From positions 1 through 35,864 of the forward strand of contig JAUXQT010000006.1 of assembly GCA_030682135.1 (NCBI GenBank): 35,864 nucleotides of DNA, given 5' to 3'. This stretch comes from Nitrospirota bacterium (GTDB taxonomy: Bacteria; Nitrospirota; Nitrospiria; Nitrospirales; Nitrospiraceae). Below, piece after piece: positions 1 to 7,032 of the stretch. The notes below the pieces were generated by a model. It made no database searches. It had not been told where the DNA came from and worked only from the letters and a program-made list of their open reading frames with translations. Numbering within the stretch: position 1 is the first letter of the stretch; each line of letters opens with the position of its first letter. The position numbers and the translations under genes were made by a program.

Positions 1-63
1 CGGCTGCCTGGTGAAGGCGCCTTCGACGTTTTGCTCGTCCGGAAATTGTGCCTTGATGGTCAT
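1..63 (-). CDS. 5' end of an unidentified gene, cut by the window edge
   Basis: Only the first 21 codons are present. They read from an ATG at 63 and begin MTIKAQFPDEQ. A good ribosome-binding site (AGGAG) lies a few bases upstream on the minus strand, so the start is believable. The short stretch ending GAFTRQP vaguely recalls the start of glutathionyl-hydroquinone reductases, but this is too little to name a family. The gene is transcribed away from the rest of the window. Confidence 0.5.
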   Translation of the reverse strand, partial: MTIKAQFPDEQNVEGAFTRQP

Positions 64-144
64 GCTGAACTCCTACTGTCTCTAACGTACCACAATCCTG
101 GCGAAGTGATCGGGGTGGAAGGGGATGGAGGCTGATGATCTTCT

Positions 145-200
145 GTGCTCGCGCAACGCGCGGCCTCAGAAGGCCCTCGTTGGACGCGCGCAGTGGAAGA
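145..200. repeat. REP-like hairpin repeat, copy 1
   Basis: An imperfect palindrome of about 55 bp. The outer arms TGCTCGCG and CGCGCGCA pair, as do AACG and CGTT, and GGCC pairs with GGCC around the loop TCAGAA. It aligns base for base with the copy at 272-325, and the loop-side stem differs by changes that keep pairing. It lies in non-coding DNA. The ORF that can be drawn across it is a by-product of the repeat. Confidence 0.7.
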
Positions 201-271
201 TCAATCAGCCTTCATCCCTGAAGAGGTAACGAGGGAGCTTGGGAGGGGAAGGGGCGGCCTGGTCGTCCTCC

Positions 272-325
272 TGCTCGCGGAACGCGCACGATCAGAATGT
301 GCTCGTTCGACGCGCGCATTCGAGG
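272..325. repeat. REP-like hairpin repeat, copy 2
   Basis: Second copy of the 145-200 element, in the same orientation, with about 70 bp between the copies. The arms TGCTCGCG...CGCGCGCA and GAACG...CGTTC are kept. The inner stem is GCAC/GTGC where copy 1 has GGCC/GGCC, with the loop core ATCAGAA. Paired replacement of both stem sides shows that the folded form, not just the sequence, is conserved. Confidence 0.7.
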
Positions 326-457
326 ATAAACCATGCCGCCCTGTGAAGTGATAGGGCCGCGAGCGAGAAAGGTGATTTGGAAGAATGAGGGGGCGCTCGA
401 TGCTCGTAGTGAAGATTGATGGTCAGGTCTTACAATCAAATATTACGCGAGGAGGAA

Positions 458-595
458 ATGTCTACCCTACCGTTCTTGGAGAGAGACATCCTGCCTTGGG
501 AAATCAGCATTCCGGCTGCAAACCGATTGACAGGGTCCCCTCTGATTCGTAGTCTATTCGCATCGTACTCATCACGAAGCTTTGCGCTACCGTGA
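458..595 (+). CDS. Possible small protein of 45 residues
   Basis: An ATG at 458 follows a strong GAGGAGG tract, although the spacing is tight at about 2-5 bases. It opens a 45-codon frame beginning MSTLPFLERDILPW and ending in TGA at 593. No domain is recognised. It has the same lower-GC character as the next gene at 623 and could be a companion of it or its decayed neighbour. Against it, a promoter-like sequence for the 623 gene lies inside this frame. I regard it as possible only. Confidence 0.25.
   Translation: MSTLPFLERDILPWEISIPAANRLTGSPLIRSLFASYSSRSFALP
527..555 (+). promoter_or_regulatory. Candidate sigma-70 promoter for the gene at 623
   Basis: TTGACA at 527-532 and TAGTCT at 550-555 are separated by 17 bases. 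The -35 is perfect and the -10 is weak. It would start transcription about 60 bases before the 623 gene. Confidence 0.3.
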
Positions 596-622
596 ATTAG
601 GTTATTAGTTTGGTCGAATTAT

Positions 623-1165
623 ATGATTTGGGAATCACATTTCTGGAAAGAGGACCTCGTTCGGTTGGCACGCCAACTTCAGAAGAGGACGAAACAGAGA
701 AGATGGCCGGAAAGATCGCTGGCCAAGCTGGAGAAAGAAGTGTTCATTGGCTTCTATGGAATTCGGAAGTTGCTTGAGGCAAGGAAGCTTTCTGATAGGT
801 TGAGCAAGAAATGCGTAGCAGCAGAAGCGTTTAGGTATACGGGAGCTAGGCAAATTACAATTTATAACTGGAACAGTAAATTTGCCGATGCGTACGACTT
901 TGAAAATTCTGCGAAGATAAACATGTCTCTGGAATTTATTTGCAACCAAGTTATACACAGTTATGTCTTTAAAGAGGTGTTCGACGAAGGTGGGGCATTG
1001 GCCGGAATCTTCATATCCTCAGATCGGAAGAGAAATGAGAGCCTCTATTACATATCATTGCCAGAATTGATCAAAGTGTTTTTGAGTGTTGGCAGTGACT
1101 ATCCGACTCATCAAAGAGCTATCTTCGACCTCAAACGCGGCGACTATCTTATTAAAAACTGGTAG
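623..1165 (+). CDS. Hypothetical protein, 180 residues, AT-rich orphan gene
   Basis: I do not recognise a named family. The protein is soluble, with no signal peptide or membrane segment. The N-terminal 60 residues are very basic and helical (for example KRTKQRRWPERS), followed by FIGFYGIRKLLEARKLSD, then a more mixed alpha/beta half. The coding sequence is visibly richer in A and T than the flanking genes and its codon choice is different, which suggests acquisition. It has no obvious Shine-Dalgarno site before the ATG at 623. It stands alone between repeat-bearing non-coding DNA and a gene for a membrane-anchored protein. The function is unknown. Confidence 0.75.
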   Translation: MIWESHFWKEDLVRLARQLQKRTKQRRWPERSLAKLEKEVFIGFYGIRKLLEARKLSDRLSKKCVAAEAFRYTGARQITIYNWNSKFADAYDFENSAKINMSLEFICNQVIHSYVFKEVFDEGGALAGIFISSDRKRNESLYYISLPELIKVFLSVGSDYPTHQRAIFDLKRGDYLIKNW

Positions 1166-1250
1166 TTGTGGGGAGTGAAGTGTCAGCGCCCCATTTCACA
1201 GTGTGCAGCCTACTGCTGTGTGAGATGGCGAGATCCTCTCCGTCATTTGG

Positions 1251-1279
1251 TTGACTCTTGCCACGCTAGAACGTAGCCT
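1251..1279 (+). promoter_or_regulatory. Candidate promoter for the gene at 1332
   Basis: TTGACT at 1251-1256 and TAGCCT at 1274-1279 with a 17-base spacer. The same TTGACW-N17-TAGNNT layout recurs at 4961-4989 and 527-555. Confidence 0.35.
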
Positions 1280-1331
1280 CTCTCCGTTTTCACTTCGGCT
1301 CTCGATTACTCACTGGTAGAGACTGTTGACC

Positions 1332-1880
1332 ATGGATTGGTTGTTGTTGCTTGGGTTGCTGGTGCTCCTCGTTGTCGGGGCTACGGCTGCGTTTTATTGG
1401 TATGGGTTTGTGATCCGGACGCAGGAGGAGTTTCGCGCGGCGCAACCGGATCTCCGGATCACGAACATGTCGGCGATGAGTTCGGGGAACGTGCTCACGA
1501 TTTATCCGGAACTCGAGAATGTGGGTGGAGGGGTCGCGTACGATTGCCTGCTGCACATGGGTGGGTGGGAAGGCAGCTTCGCGGTGAAGAAAGTCTATCC
1601 TCGTGGTCCGCGCTATCAGAAACATGTGGCGTCCATCGTTTTGGGTCCTGACGCGCCGGTTCGCGCCAAACTCATTAATAACGCCTATGTCCGGTTACGG
1701 TATCTCGATCGCTGGGGGCTCAAGTACGATTGCTGGTACCAAGTGACCCAAGTGAGAAACGAGGGTGACGCGGCTCTTTACAGCGTTCAGGTCGACTTGG
1801 AGCATCCTCAATTGAATGACCCTCACCCGTCATTCTGGGAGATGCGGAAGTTTCTTCGCACGATTCCTTTGTACGACTGA
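1332..1880 (+). CDS. Membrane-anchored protein of unknown function, 182 residues
   Basis: Residues 2-24 form one very hydrophobic helix (WLLLLGLLVLLVV), leaving about 155 residues outside the membrane. The remaining part looks like a small beta-rich domain with phrases such as LTIYPELENVGGGVAYDCLLHM. These resemble the CARDB-type pattern in which a short stretch about relations between strands is followed by a turn, but I cannot assign the family. I chose the ATG at 1332; a TTG two codons earlier is in frame but has nothing to recommend it. The gene stands alone. The next gene is convergent. Confidence 0.8.
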   Translation: MDWLLLLGLLVLLVVGATAAFYWYGFVIRTQEEFRAAQPDLRITNMSAMSSGNVLTIYPELENVGGGVAYDCLLHMGGWEGSFAVKKVYPRGPRYQKHVASIVLGPDAPVRAKLINNAYVRLRYLDRWGLKYDCWYQVTQVRNEGDAALYSVQVDLEHPQLNDPHPSFWEMRKFLRTIPLYD

Positions 1881-1997
1881 CCTGGACGCCTCGTCGGCTT
1901 GAGTTGGCCGCTCGGTCTCTCCCTGCGCGCTGTGGCTCATTCCGGTGAACGGCAATTGTTTGCGGAGGGTGAAGGGCGATGAGATCAACCGATTGTG

Positions 1998-2042
1998 CTG
2001 AATGAAATCAGGGGTGCCAAGCTCGACGCTCGACACCCCTGA
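1998..2042 (-). terminator. Rho-independent terminator of the DUF3365 gene
   Basis: Read on the minus strand, a perfect 9-bp stem (TCAGGGGTG with CACCCCTGA, positions 2042-2034 and 2016-2008) is followed at once by TTTCATT. It lies 24 bases after the stop codon of the gene ending at 2066. Confidence 0.7.
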
Positions 2043-2065
2043 CCTCGCCATCTGATCTACGTCAA

Positions 2066-2827
2066 TTACTTGATCGGGAGCTTCACGCTGATCGCGCCTC
2101 CGAGATCCCCTTCGTTGGCGCCCTCTTTCTTATAGCCTGAGATATCCGTCTCGCCTTTCGGCCCCCCGTGACAACCCATGCAGCCCTTTCCGTAATAGAG
2201 AGGCAACATGACCCGCACGGCTTTTCCGCCCTCGACGGTTTCGCTCATGGCCTTGTCGCCCTGTCTGGGATAGGCGGCATCGGCGAGTTTCGCAAGGAGG
2301 CCGGCCTCAAACCCGTCTGCCTTGTTCTTGGGGTTCCGCAGCAGGCCATCTTGCGTCGTTTGTTTGAGATACACCCCGGTCTTGGTGCTGAACTCCGCCG
2401 CGGCTTGCGTACCGAAGTGTGCCGGTGTGAAACCTTTATAGCCGACTCCTGATTTATTGATATTCGCCTGATTGTCCTCCACCGTCTTTTTGGAGGCCGC
2501 CACAAGTTCTGGCAACAGGCTCTTCGCGGTTTCTGGCACAGCCGCCGTCTTGAGATTGGCCAAATCGATACCAGATCGTCCTTTAAACTTCTCGATCAAC
2601 TGTGCCTCGAACAGGTCCGGCGTGAATCCCTTGTCTCCCTTGGCCGCATCATTGATGAGCGGCTGGTTGGCGCCGACTGTTCCCCGACCGGCATCCAACA
2701 GAATTGCCAACAGACGTCCGGTTTCGATGACATCTGGATTGGCCGACGCGGGAACCGGTGCGAGACCGATTCCTAATGCGAGCAGGCCCAACGCAAAAAC
2801 GAGAGTTCTCTTTTTCGCAATGTTCAT
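2066..2827 (-). CDS. Periplasmic haem protein with a Tll0287-like (DUF3365) domain
   Basis: The 253-residue protein starts with a clear signal peptide: a lysine-rich start, a hydrophobic core, and cleavage near PASANPD. It carries one c-type haem site, CMGCH, in the C-terminal third, preceded by MLPLYYGKGC and followed by GGPKGETDISGYKKEG. This is the hallmark of DUF3365/Tll0287-like haem domains, which occur alone or as sensors in histidine kinases. Here there is no kinase part, so it is probably a small periplasmic electron carrier or a redox or gas sensor; that role is inferred. AAGGAGGT lies just before the ATG, and a terminator follows. It appears to be monocistronic. Confidence 0.9.
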   Translation of the reverse strand: MNIAKKRTLVFALGLLALGIGLAPVPASANPDVIETGRLLAILLDAGRGTVGANQPLINDAAKGDKGFTPDLFEAQLIEKFKGRSGIDLANLKTAAVPETAKSLLPELVAASKKTVEDNQANINKSGVGYKGFTPAHFGTQAAAEFSTKTGVYLKQTTQDGLLRNPKNKADGFEAGLLAKLADAAYPRQGDKAMSETVEGGKAVRVMLPLYYGKGCMGCHGGPKGETDISGYKKEGANEGDLGGAISVKLPIK

Positions 2828-3029
2828 GAAACCTCCTTGTTAGGCACATGAGGTAGGGCTCGCCAGAAGTACATTGCTCCTGGAAGAGCCGCAGCTGACA
2901 TGACTATGGACCCTTCGTGGCACTCGCGCCAGTTCTATATTTTCACGTTCTGACTCCATAAGATTGCAAAGAGTTCATTCTGCGTGATGCCATCCAAGAT
3001 CGGGGATGGAAGGGGCGGGGCCCGATTCC

Positions 3030-3290
3030 GATTCACGGTACGCAGCATCACATCGCGGAGAGACCAGGACCTATCAAGAGATTGCACGGTTAATCGGGAG
3101 ACCAACGGCGGCTCGTGCCGTGGCGAGAGCCTGTGCCACGAACCAGATCGCGGTGGTGATCCCTTGTCATCGAGTCGTTCGGGGAGATGGGCAGCTCGCG
3201 GGCTATCGCTGGGGTCTTGAGCGGAAGAAACGGCTTCTGGCACTGGAGCAGACGTGGGCTGAGAGTAGGGTGCCGGGATCGCTGTCTTAG
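3030..3290 (+). pseudogene. Remnant of O6-alkylguanine-DNA alkyltransferase (Ada/Ogt C-terminal domain)
   Basis: The frame ending at 3290 encodes the typical end of these repair proteins: GETRTYQEIARLIG, then the arginine-finger helix RAVARACATNQ, then the acceptor-cysteine site IPCHRV, then GYRWGLERKKRLLALE. What normally precedes this (the VWxALRxIP segment and the N-terminal domain) is not in frame. Traces of it (VRSI, about 3039-3053) lie in another frame. A one-base shift near 3054-3058 would join the two halves, and nothing recognisable is left further upstream. It lacks a ribosome-binding site. Its last 4 bases overlap the end of the convergent lipoprotein gene. I judge it dead, although the active site survives. 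Confidence 0.72.
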
Positions 3291-3778
3291 CGCAGGTCTG
3301 CCAGGGTTTCTTCAAACCGGATGGCGATGCCTGAGAGGGCCTGCTCGATGCGCGGCTGATCCGTGGCGCCTTGGGTCAGGATGTAGGGGTTAGAGCTGTA
3401 GGGTGTGTACCATCCGTATCCGTAGAGCCCAAACGCCGCTCCGGCCGGACTCAGCAAGCCCGCCTCATAGTAAGGGCTTCCGACCTGAGACATCAGGACC
3501 ATCGGTATCTCCGGGACGATCGCATCGGCCCCCAAAGCGCGGGCACGATCCTGCATCGTGTGCCGGAGTGTCTCCAGACTATAGTTTGAGCTACGTACGG
3601 TAATCCGTGCCACTTCCACGTGGGCTCGCGTTGGTTCGGTCGGGAGCCACTCGACAGCGGCGGTTGAGCTGCGAGGCGGATAGGTCGTATCCGTGAAGTA
3701 TTCGATGCGGGTGCCGACACATCCGGTGAGAGAGGCCATGACGGCTAGGGTCAGCAGGGTTTGTCCGAAGGGCTTCAT
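3287..3778 (-). CDS. Putative outer-membrane lipoprotein, 163 residues
   Basis: A signal peptide with lipobox LTGC puts the lipidated cysteine at residue 20. The mature part contains a region (VEVARITVRSSNYSLETLRH) leading to RARALGADAIVPE, similar in style to small surface lipoproteins that fold into a YbjQ/RcsF-like alpha/beta unit. This comparison is by pattern only. The C-terminal half is rich in Gly, Tyr and Pro (GLYGYGWYTPYSSNPY). The function is unknown. It is transcribed toward the alkyltransferase remnant, overlapping it by a few bases. Confidence 0.85.
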   Translation of the reverse strand: MKPFGQTLLTLAVMASLTGCVGTRIEYFTDTTYPPRSSTAAVEWLPTEPTRAHVEVARITVRSSNYSLETLRHTMQDRARALGADAIVPEIPMVLMSQVGSPYYEAGLLSPAGAAFGLYGYGWYTPYSSNPYILTQGATDQPRIEQALSGIAIRFEETLADLR

Positions 3779-4072
3779 ACAGGACCTCTCAACATGGTGT
3801 TGAGTCCACTGTACTGCGGCGTCTGTAAGAACCCTATTCCTCGTTGGAGGGGGGAGTCAAGAACCGGGGAGCATGAATGCTCTCATTGCGCAACTCGGCA
3901 TCCCGCTTCTTCCGCTTGACGTCTTCCGTCTCAGGGGTCTTAGATTGCACCGCATAGGGGAAGCTTGATACACCATAGGGGTTCCATCGTCTAGCAGGCT
4001 TCGGAAAATCTCGGCGTATGAGAGAGAACATAGCCAACATGCTCTGAGTGGCACCGTGGCTGGAACAAACAC

Positions 4073-4192
4073 AGGATGCTCAAAAAGGCCGTCCAGCAAG
4101 GCTGCAGCGAGCGAAGAGGCGAGGCGTACGGGTTGGTACGTTGAGTCTCTTCGTGAAGCGAAAACGCCGCTGGCGGACTTTTTCAGCATCCT
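4073..4192. repeat. 120-bp interspersed imperfect palindrome
   Basis: The outer arms AGGATGCTCAAAAAGGCC (4073-4090) and GGACTTTTTCAGCATCCT (4175-4192) pair almost fully. Inside, CCAGC pairs with GCTGG, GAAGAG with CTCTTC, and GTAC with GTAC, so the whole unit folds into one long rod. Its ends are sharp. A reading frame runs across it into the next gene, but the real gene begins after it, behind its own ribosome-binding site. I recall similar sequences as a common intergenic repeat in Nitrospira genomes; this needs a search. The rest of the gene-free stretch 3779-4238 shows only a small GAGCAT/ATGCTC hairpin at 3869-3882. Confidence 0.8.
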
Positions 4193-4238
4193 GCTAAGGC
4201 TTCGCTCTGTATCGTTGTACTTAGGAGGACTCGCACCC

Positions 4239-4907
4239 ATGTTTCACATCGTTGCACGATTGACTCGACTCACGACTGTACGGCAGGTGCTTACGGGCAC
4301 GTTGCTGGGCCTTTTCCTGATGAGCCTTCTGCCGGCTTCGCTTCATGCGGCACGAGGGGGAGGGAAGACGGAGGTCTTGCCGGTGCAAACCGCTGCACCG
4401 GCCGCTGTCTTTCTCGAGACGACTGGTAACGAAATGGAGTTGCGGCGGCAAATGCGGGTCAAAAACGGAGTGTCTGAGCTGACGGCTCCTGTTCCGGGTG
4501 GCCGGTTCTCCGTCGCGCCAACGGGGAGTTACGGGTTTATTATTCCCCGGCTCCTGGGGTTGGCGTTGGTCACGCAGAGTCCGGATCTTCCGCTGGAGCA
4601 GATGTCGCCTGCCGCCAATGCCTACGAGATCCATAAGCTCGCCGACGGGAGCGGGATGCTGGTGGGATTTGTGGAGGCGGACCTCAAGCCTCTGTTGACG
4701 CCGAGTCTGCGGCCGAAGAATATCAGGCTTAAGCTCTATTCCAACCCTACGGATAAAGCGTCGCATATCGTTGCGGTGCCCTTGGTGAAGCTGGTCGTCG
4801 ATCAGATGCCGCTCAAGATCGATGCCAAGAAGCCGGACGGTGCGGTCGTGTTCGATATGGATTTGCAAGGCACCGCGAATCGCAAGTCGGTGCCAGGGGC
4901 ACAGTAG
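4239..4907 (+). CDS. Secreted protein of unknown function, 222 residues
   Basis: The start is the ATG at 4239, 10 bases after AGGAGG (4223-4228). An in-frame extension back to 4056 is open only because it crosses the palindromic repeat. The N-terminal 40 residues make a long signal peptide (LLGLFLMSLLPASLHAARG). The mature chain has no motif I know. It seems to be a beta-rich domain with GSYGFIIPRLLG and a C-terminal LKLYSNPTDKASHIVAVPL. It heads a row of four genes on the same strand that all encode exported proteins, but the gap of 128 bases to the next one and a promoter-like site there argue for separate transcription. Confidence 0.83.
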   Translation: MFHIVARLTRLTTVRQVLTGTLLGLFLMSLLPASLHAARGGGKTEVLPVQTAAPAAVFLETTGNEMELRRQMRVKNGVSELTAPVPGGRFSVAPTGSYGFIIPRLLGLALVTQSPDLPLEQMSPAANAYEIHKLADGSGMLVGFVEADLKPLLTPSLRPKNIRLKLYSNPTDKASHIVAVPLVKLVVDQMPLKIDAKKPDGAVVFDMDLQGTANRKSVPGAQ

Positions 4908-4960
4908 CCCCATTCCCATGGCCTGTAGGCCATCATCCCTGGCCGAGCCTTGTCCGCATA

Positions 4961-4989
4961 TTGACTCGACTTGTGCGACTCGTTAGCGT
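4961..4989 (+). promoter_or_regulatory. Candidate promoter for the DUF4412-like gene
   Basis: TTGACT at 4961-4966, a 17-base spacer and TAGCGT at 4984-4989. It would give a leader of about 40 bases before the ATG at 5036. Confidence 0.35.
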
Positions 4990-5035
4990 GCTTTTGATCA
5001 GAAGTCCAGACTGCTATTACAGGAGGAGATAGACC

Positions 5036-5785
5036 ATGAATATGAGGCTCTTGCGATCTGTCGGTATGGCATTGTCGGTGGTGTTGGTGCCCTTGACGGT
5101 CAGTGCGGGGTCTGCACCGGAACCGCGGGTGGACTATTCGGCCGATAGCACGATGGAGATGGACGGGGGTATGACGATGAAGTCCCACGTCTCCCATACG
5201 TTGGGCAAGGAGCGTATGGAAATGGGCGGGGCGGGCGGCAGTGTCACCATCATTCGCAAGGATAAGAAGGTGATGTGGCAGCTGATGGGGGATATGTATA
5301 TGGAGATGCCCCTGGATCAGTCGAATGCATCCGATCTCAGCGCTATGGATGTGGAACAGACGACCGTCGGGGAAGAAACGATCAACGGGATCAAGACCAC
5401 CAAATCCAAGGTCATTGCGACGAAGAAGGACGGGTCGAAGTTCGGCGGATTTTTCTGGACGACCAAGGATGGAATCACGGTGAAGATGGATCTCCTGTCC
5501 AAGGAGGGTGACAAGAAAATGCGCATGGCGAGCGAATTGACCAACCTGAAGATCGAGAAGCAGGATCCGGCGCTGTTCGAGGTTCCCGCCGGCTATACCA
5601 AGAACGACATGGGAGCCATGATGGGGCAGGGCGGCATGCCGAACATGCGCGATATGATGAAGAGCGCGGAGCAGGAGCCGGCGAAAGACCAAGGGCGGAG
5701 CAGAGATAAAGCCAAGAGCAAGAGCGCGGAAAGCGAAGAGGCGATCGATGTGAACAAGATGCTGAAAGGCCTGTTGGGCCGATAA
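5036..5785 (+). CDS. Methionine-rich periplasmic protein, DUF4412-like
   Basis: The 249-residue protein has a signal peptide cut near VSAGSAPE. The central part reads like the LolA-related DUF4412 fold: a test for a bound or modified protein by strands such as KVMWQLMGDMYMEMP, then GEETINGIKTTKSKV, a WTTKDG strand, and ASELTNLKIEKQDPALFEVPAGY. Methionine is very frequent, especially in MEMDGGMTMK, ERMEMGG and MGAMMGQGGMPNMRDMM. The tail (about residues 215-240) is a charged, probably disordered linker before a final short helix. GGAGGAG precedes the ATG. The next gene starts 14 bases later, so the two are co-transcribed. The role is unknown; a carrier for hydrophobic molecules or a metal-related function is possible. 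Confidence 0.85.
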   Translation: MNMRLLRSVGMALSVVLVPLTVSAGSAPEPRVDYSADSTMEMDGGMTMKSHVSHTLGKERMEMGGAGGSVTIIRKDKKVMWQLMGDMYMEMPLDQSNASDLSAMDVEQTTVGEETINGIKTTKSKVIATKKDGSKFGGFFWTTKDGITVKMDLLSKEGDKKMRMASELTNLKIEKQDPALFEVPAGYTKNDMGAMMGQGGMPNMRDMMKSAEQEPAKDQGRSRDKAKSKSAESEEAIDVNKMLKGLLGR

Positions 5786-5799
5786 CGGAGGATCGTACG

Positions 5800-6777
5800 A
5801 TGATTCTGCTCAGACTGTTCTGCGGTGCATTGCTGCTTCTCGCTCTGACGGCTCCCTCCGTCCGCGCGGACGATATCTGTTTGGGCGATGACGAAGAGAA
5901 GGCTGCGAAGGCTCAGGTCGCCGCCCTGAATAAAGTTGAAAAAACTGGCTCGCCGGCTGAACTGTTTGTGGCGTATCGGGCTCTTGCGGGCAACGACTGT
6001 ATCGATCGATACGATAAGAATGCTCAGGCCAGGGCGAAGGCGAACCTTCCGAAACTGGGTCGGGAGTTGGCCAAGGCGGCCGAAGTGAAGGGGCTCTTGT
6101 ATTCCAGTGAGCCGGTGCGGGCCGATGGGCGGACATCGGCCTTCCGGTATTTTGAGGCCATGGGAGAATACAACGAGGCCAACCGGGTGATGCTGAAAGC
6201 CGCGCAAGTCAAACCGGACGATCTGGCGTTATTCAAGGCTGCTTGGACTGTCGACAATGGCCGCTATGGTCCTCATGATCCCAAGTCGGGCGAGCGACAA
6301 CCCTATGTCTTGCCTCCAGTCTATCGTCAGGAGCTTGAGAAAATTGCTTCGGTCAACGCGGATCGGTTTATGAAGGCCGAGGAACAGGATGCCCAGGGCC
6401 TGTCCGGTGGGGCAGCGGAGGTTGCGAAAGCGGCCATGGGCTCGCTTGTGAATTTGAGGAAGGCCGCGGACTGGATGATGTTTTTGCCGAACGGTGACAA
6501 GGCAGCCAAGGTCAGGGCCGAGCAACGAGGGGATACCGTCATGGCGCGGCCTGACCCGATGTTCACACAGATGAACGCCAAGATGTATTACGACTTTGCG
6601 GACTCTGTGAAGGCGAAGGAGAAGGCCGCACAGCTCGACAAGAAGATGGACGCGTCTGGACGTGCTGCGGAGAAGTCAGGCGAGAAACTGAAAAACTCCA
6701 TCACGCAACAGAGCGAAACGGATCAGAAGAAGTTCAAGGATAAGAAAGCCGACCTCGAGAAAGAGCTCGGCTTCTGA
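5800..6777 (+). CDS. Exported helical protein of unknown function, 325 residues
   Basis: A signal peptide ends near SVRADD. Two cysteines occur early in the mature chain (ICLGDD and NDCIDR), perhaps forming a disulfide. The middle has repeat-like helical pairs (SAFRYFEAMGEYNEANRVMLKAAQVKPDD) in the style of tetratricopeptide repeats. The last 60 residues are a lysine/glutamate-rich coiled coil ending KKADLEKELGF. It is preceded by GGAGG and follows the DUF4412-like gene by 14 bases, so they form a two-gene operon. I do not recognise the family. Confidence 0.85.
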   Translation: MILLRLFCGALLLLALTAPSVRADDICLGDDEEKAAKAQVAALNKVEKTGSPAELFVAYRALAGNDCIDRYDKNAQARAKANLPKLGRELAKAAEVKGLLYSSEPVRADGRTSAFRYFEAMGEYNEANRVMLKAAQVKPDDLALFKAAWTVDNGRYGPHDPKSGERQPYVLPPVYRQELEKIASVNADRFMKAEEQDAQGLSGGAAEVAKAAMGSLVNLRKAADWMMFLPNGDKAAKVRAEQRGDTVMARPDPMFTQMNAKMYYDFADSVKAKEKAAQLDKKMDASGRAAEKSGEKLKNSITQQSETDQKKFKDKKADLEKELGF

Positions 6778-6963
6778 CCACGTCGGTCCCGTGTATTTCC
6801 GGTTCCCTGGTCTCGGCCGCTTGCAGGGCCGATTCCCGCCCACTTGACTCTGCTTCAATCGGGCGCGAAGCTATAGTTATCCCGGAGGTGAATGATGACA
6901 CCGGGGGTAGCTGTTTCTATCGCTGTTCACGCTTCTGAGTCTCTCCCTCTTGTGCCCTACTTG

Positions 6964-7005
6964 CGCCCTCGTCGGTCCTACGACTGCGAGGGCGTTGTTG
7001 TTTTT
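6964..7005 (+). terminator. Rho-independent terminator or attenuator before the gene at 7033
   Basis: CGCCCTCG (6964-6971) pairs with CGAGGGCG (6987-6994), and TCG/CGA extend the stem inward. The run TTGTTGTTTTT follows. It stands 190 bases after the preceding stop but only 28 bases before the next ATG, so it may also act as an attenuator. An ATG at 6892 with a good GGAGGTG site could make a short leader peptide ahead of it. Confidence 0.6.
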
Positions 7006-7032
7006 CCCCTCTCTCACCAAGGAGGTTGCATC

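Noticed and set aside
3834-4040. 68-codon minus-strand frame in the gap before the palindromic repeat
   Set aside because: No ribosome-binding site, no recognisable motif, and it touches the repeat region; it may be chance.
4802-5692. Long minus-strand frame of 296 codons across the DUF4412-like gene
   Set aside because: It is histidine- and arginine-rich in the manner of antisense frames and covers a gene with signal peptide and good start.
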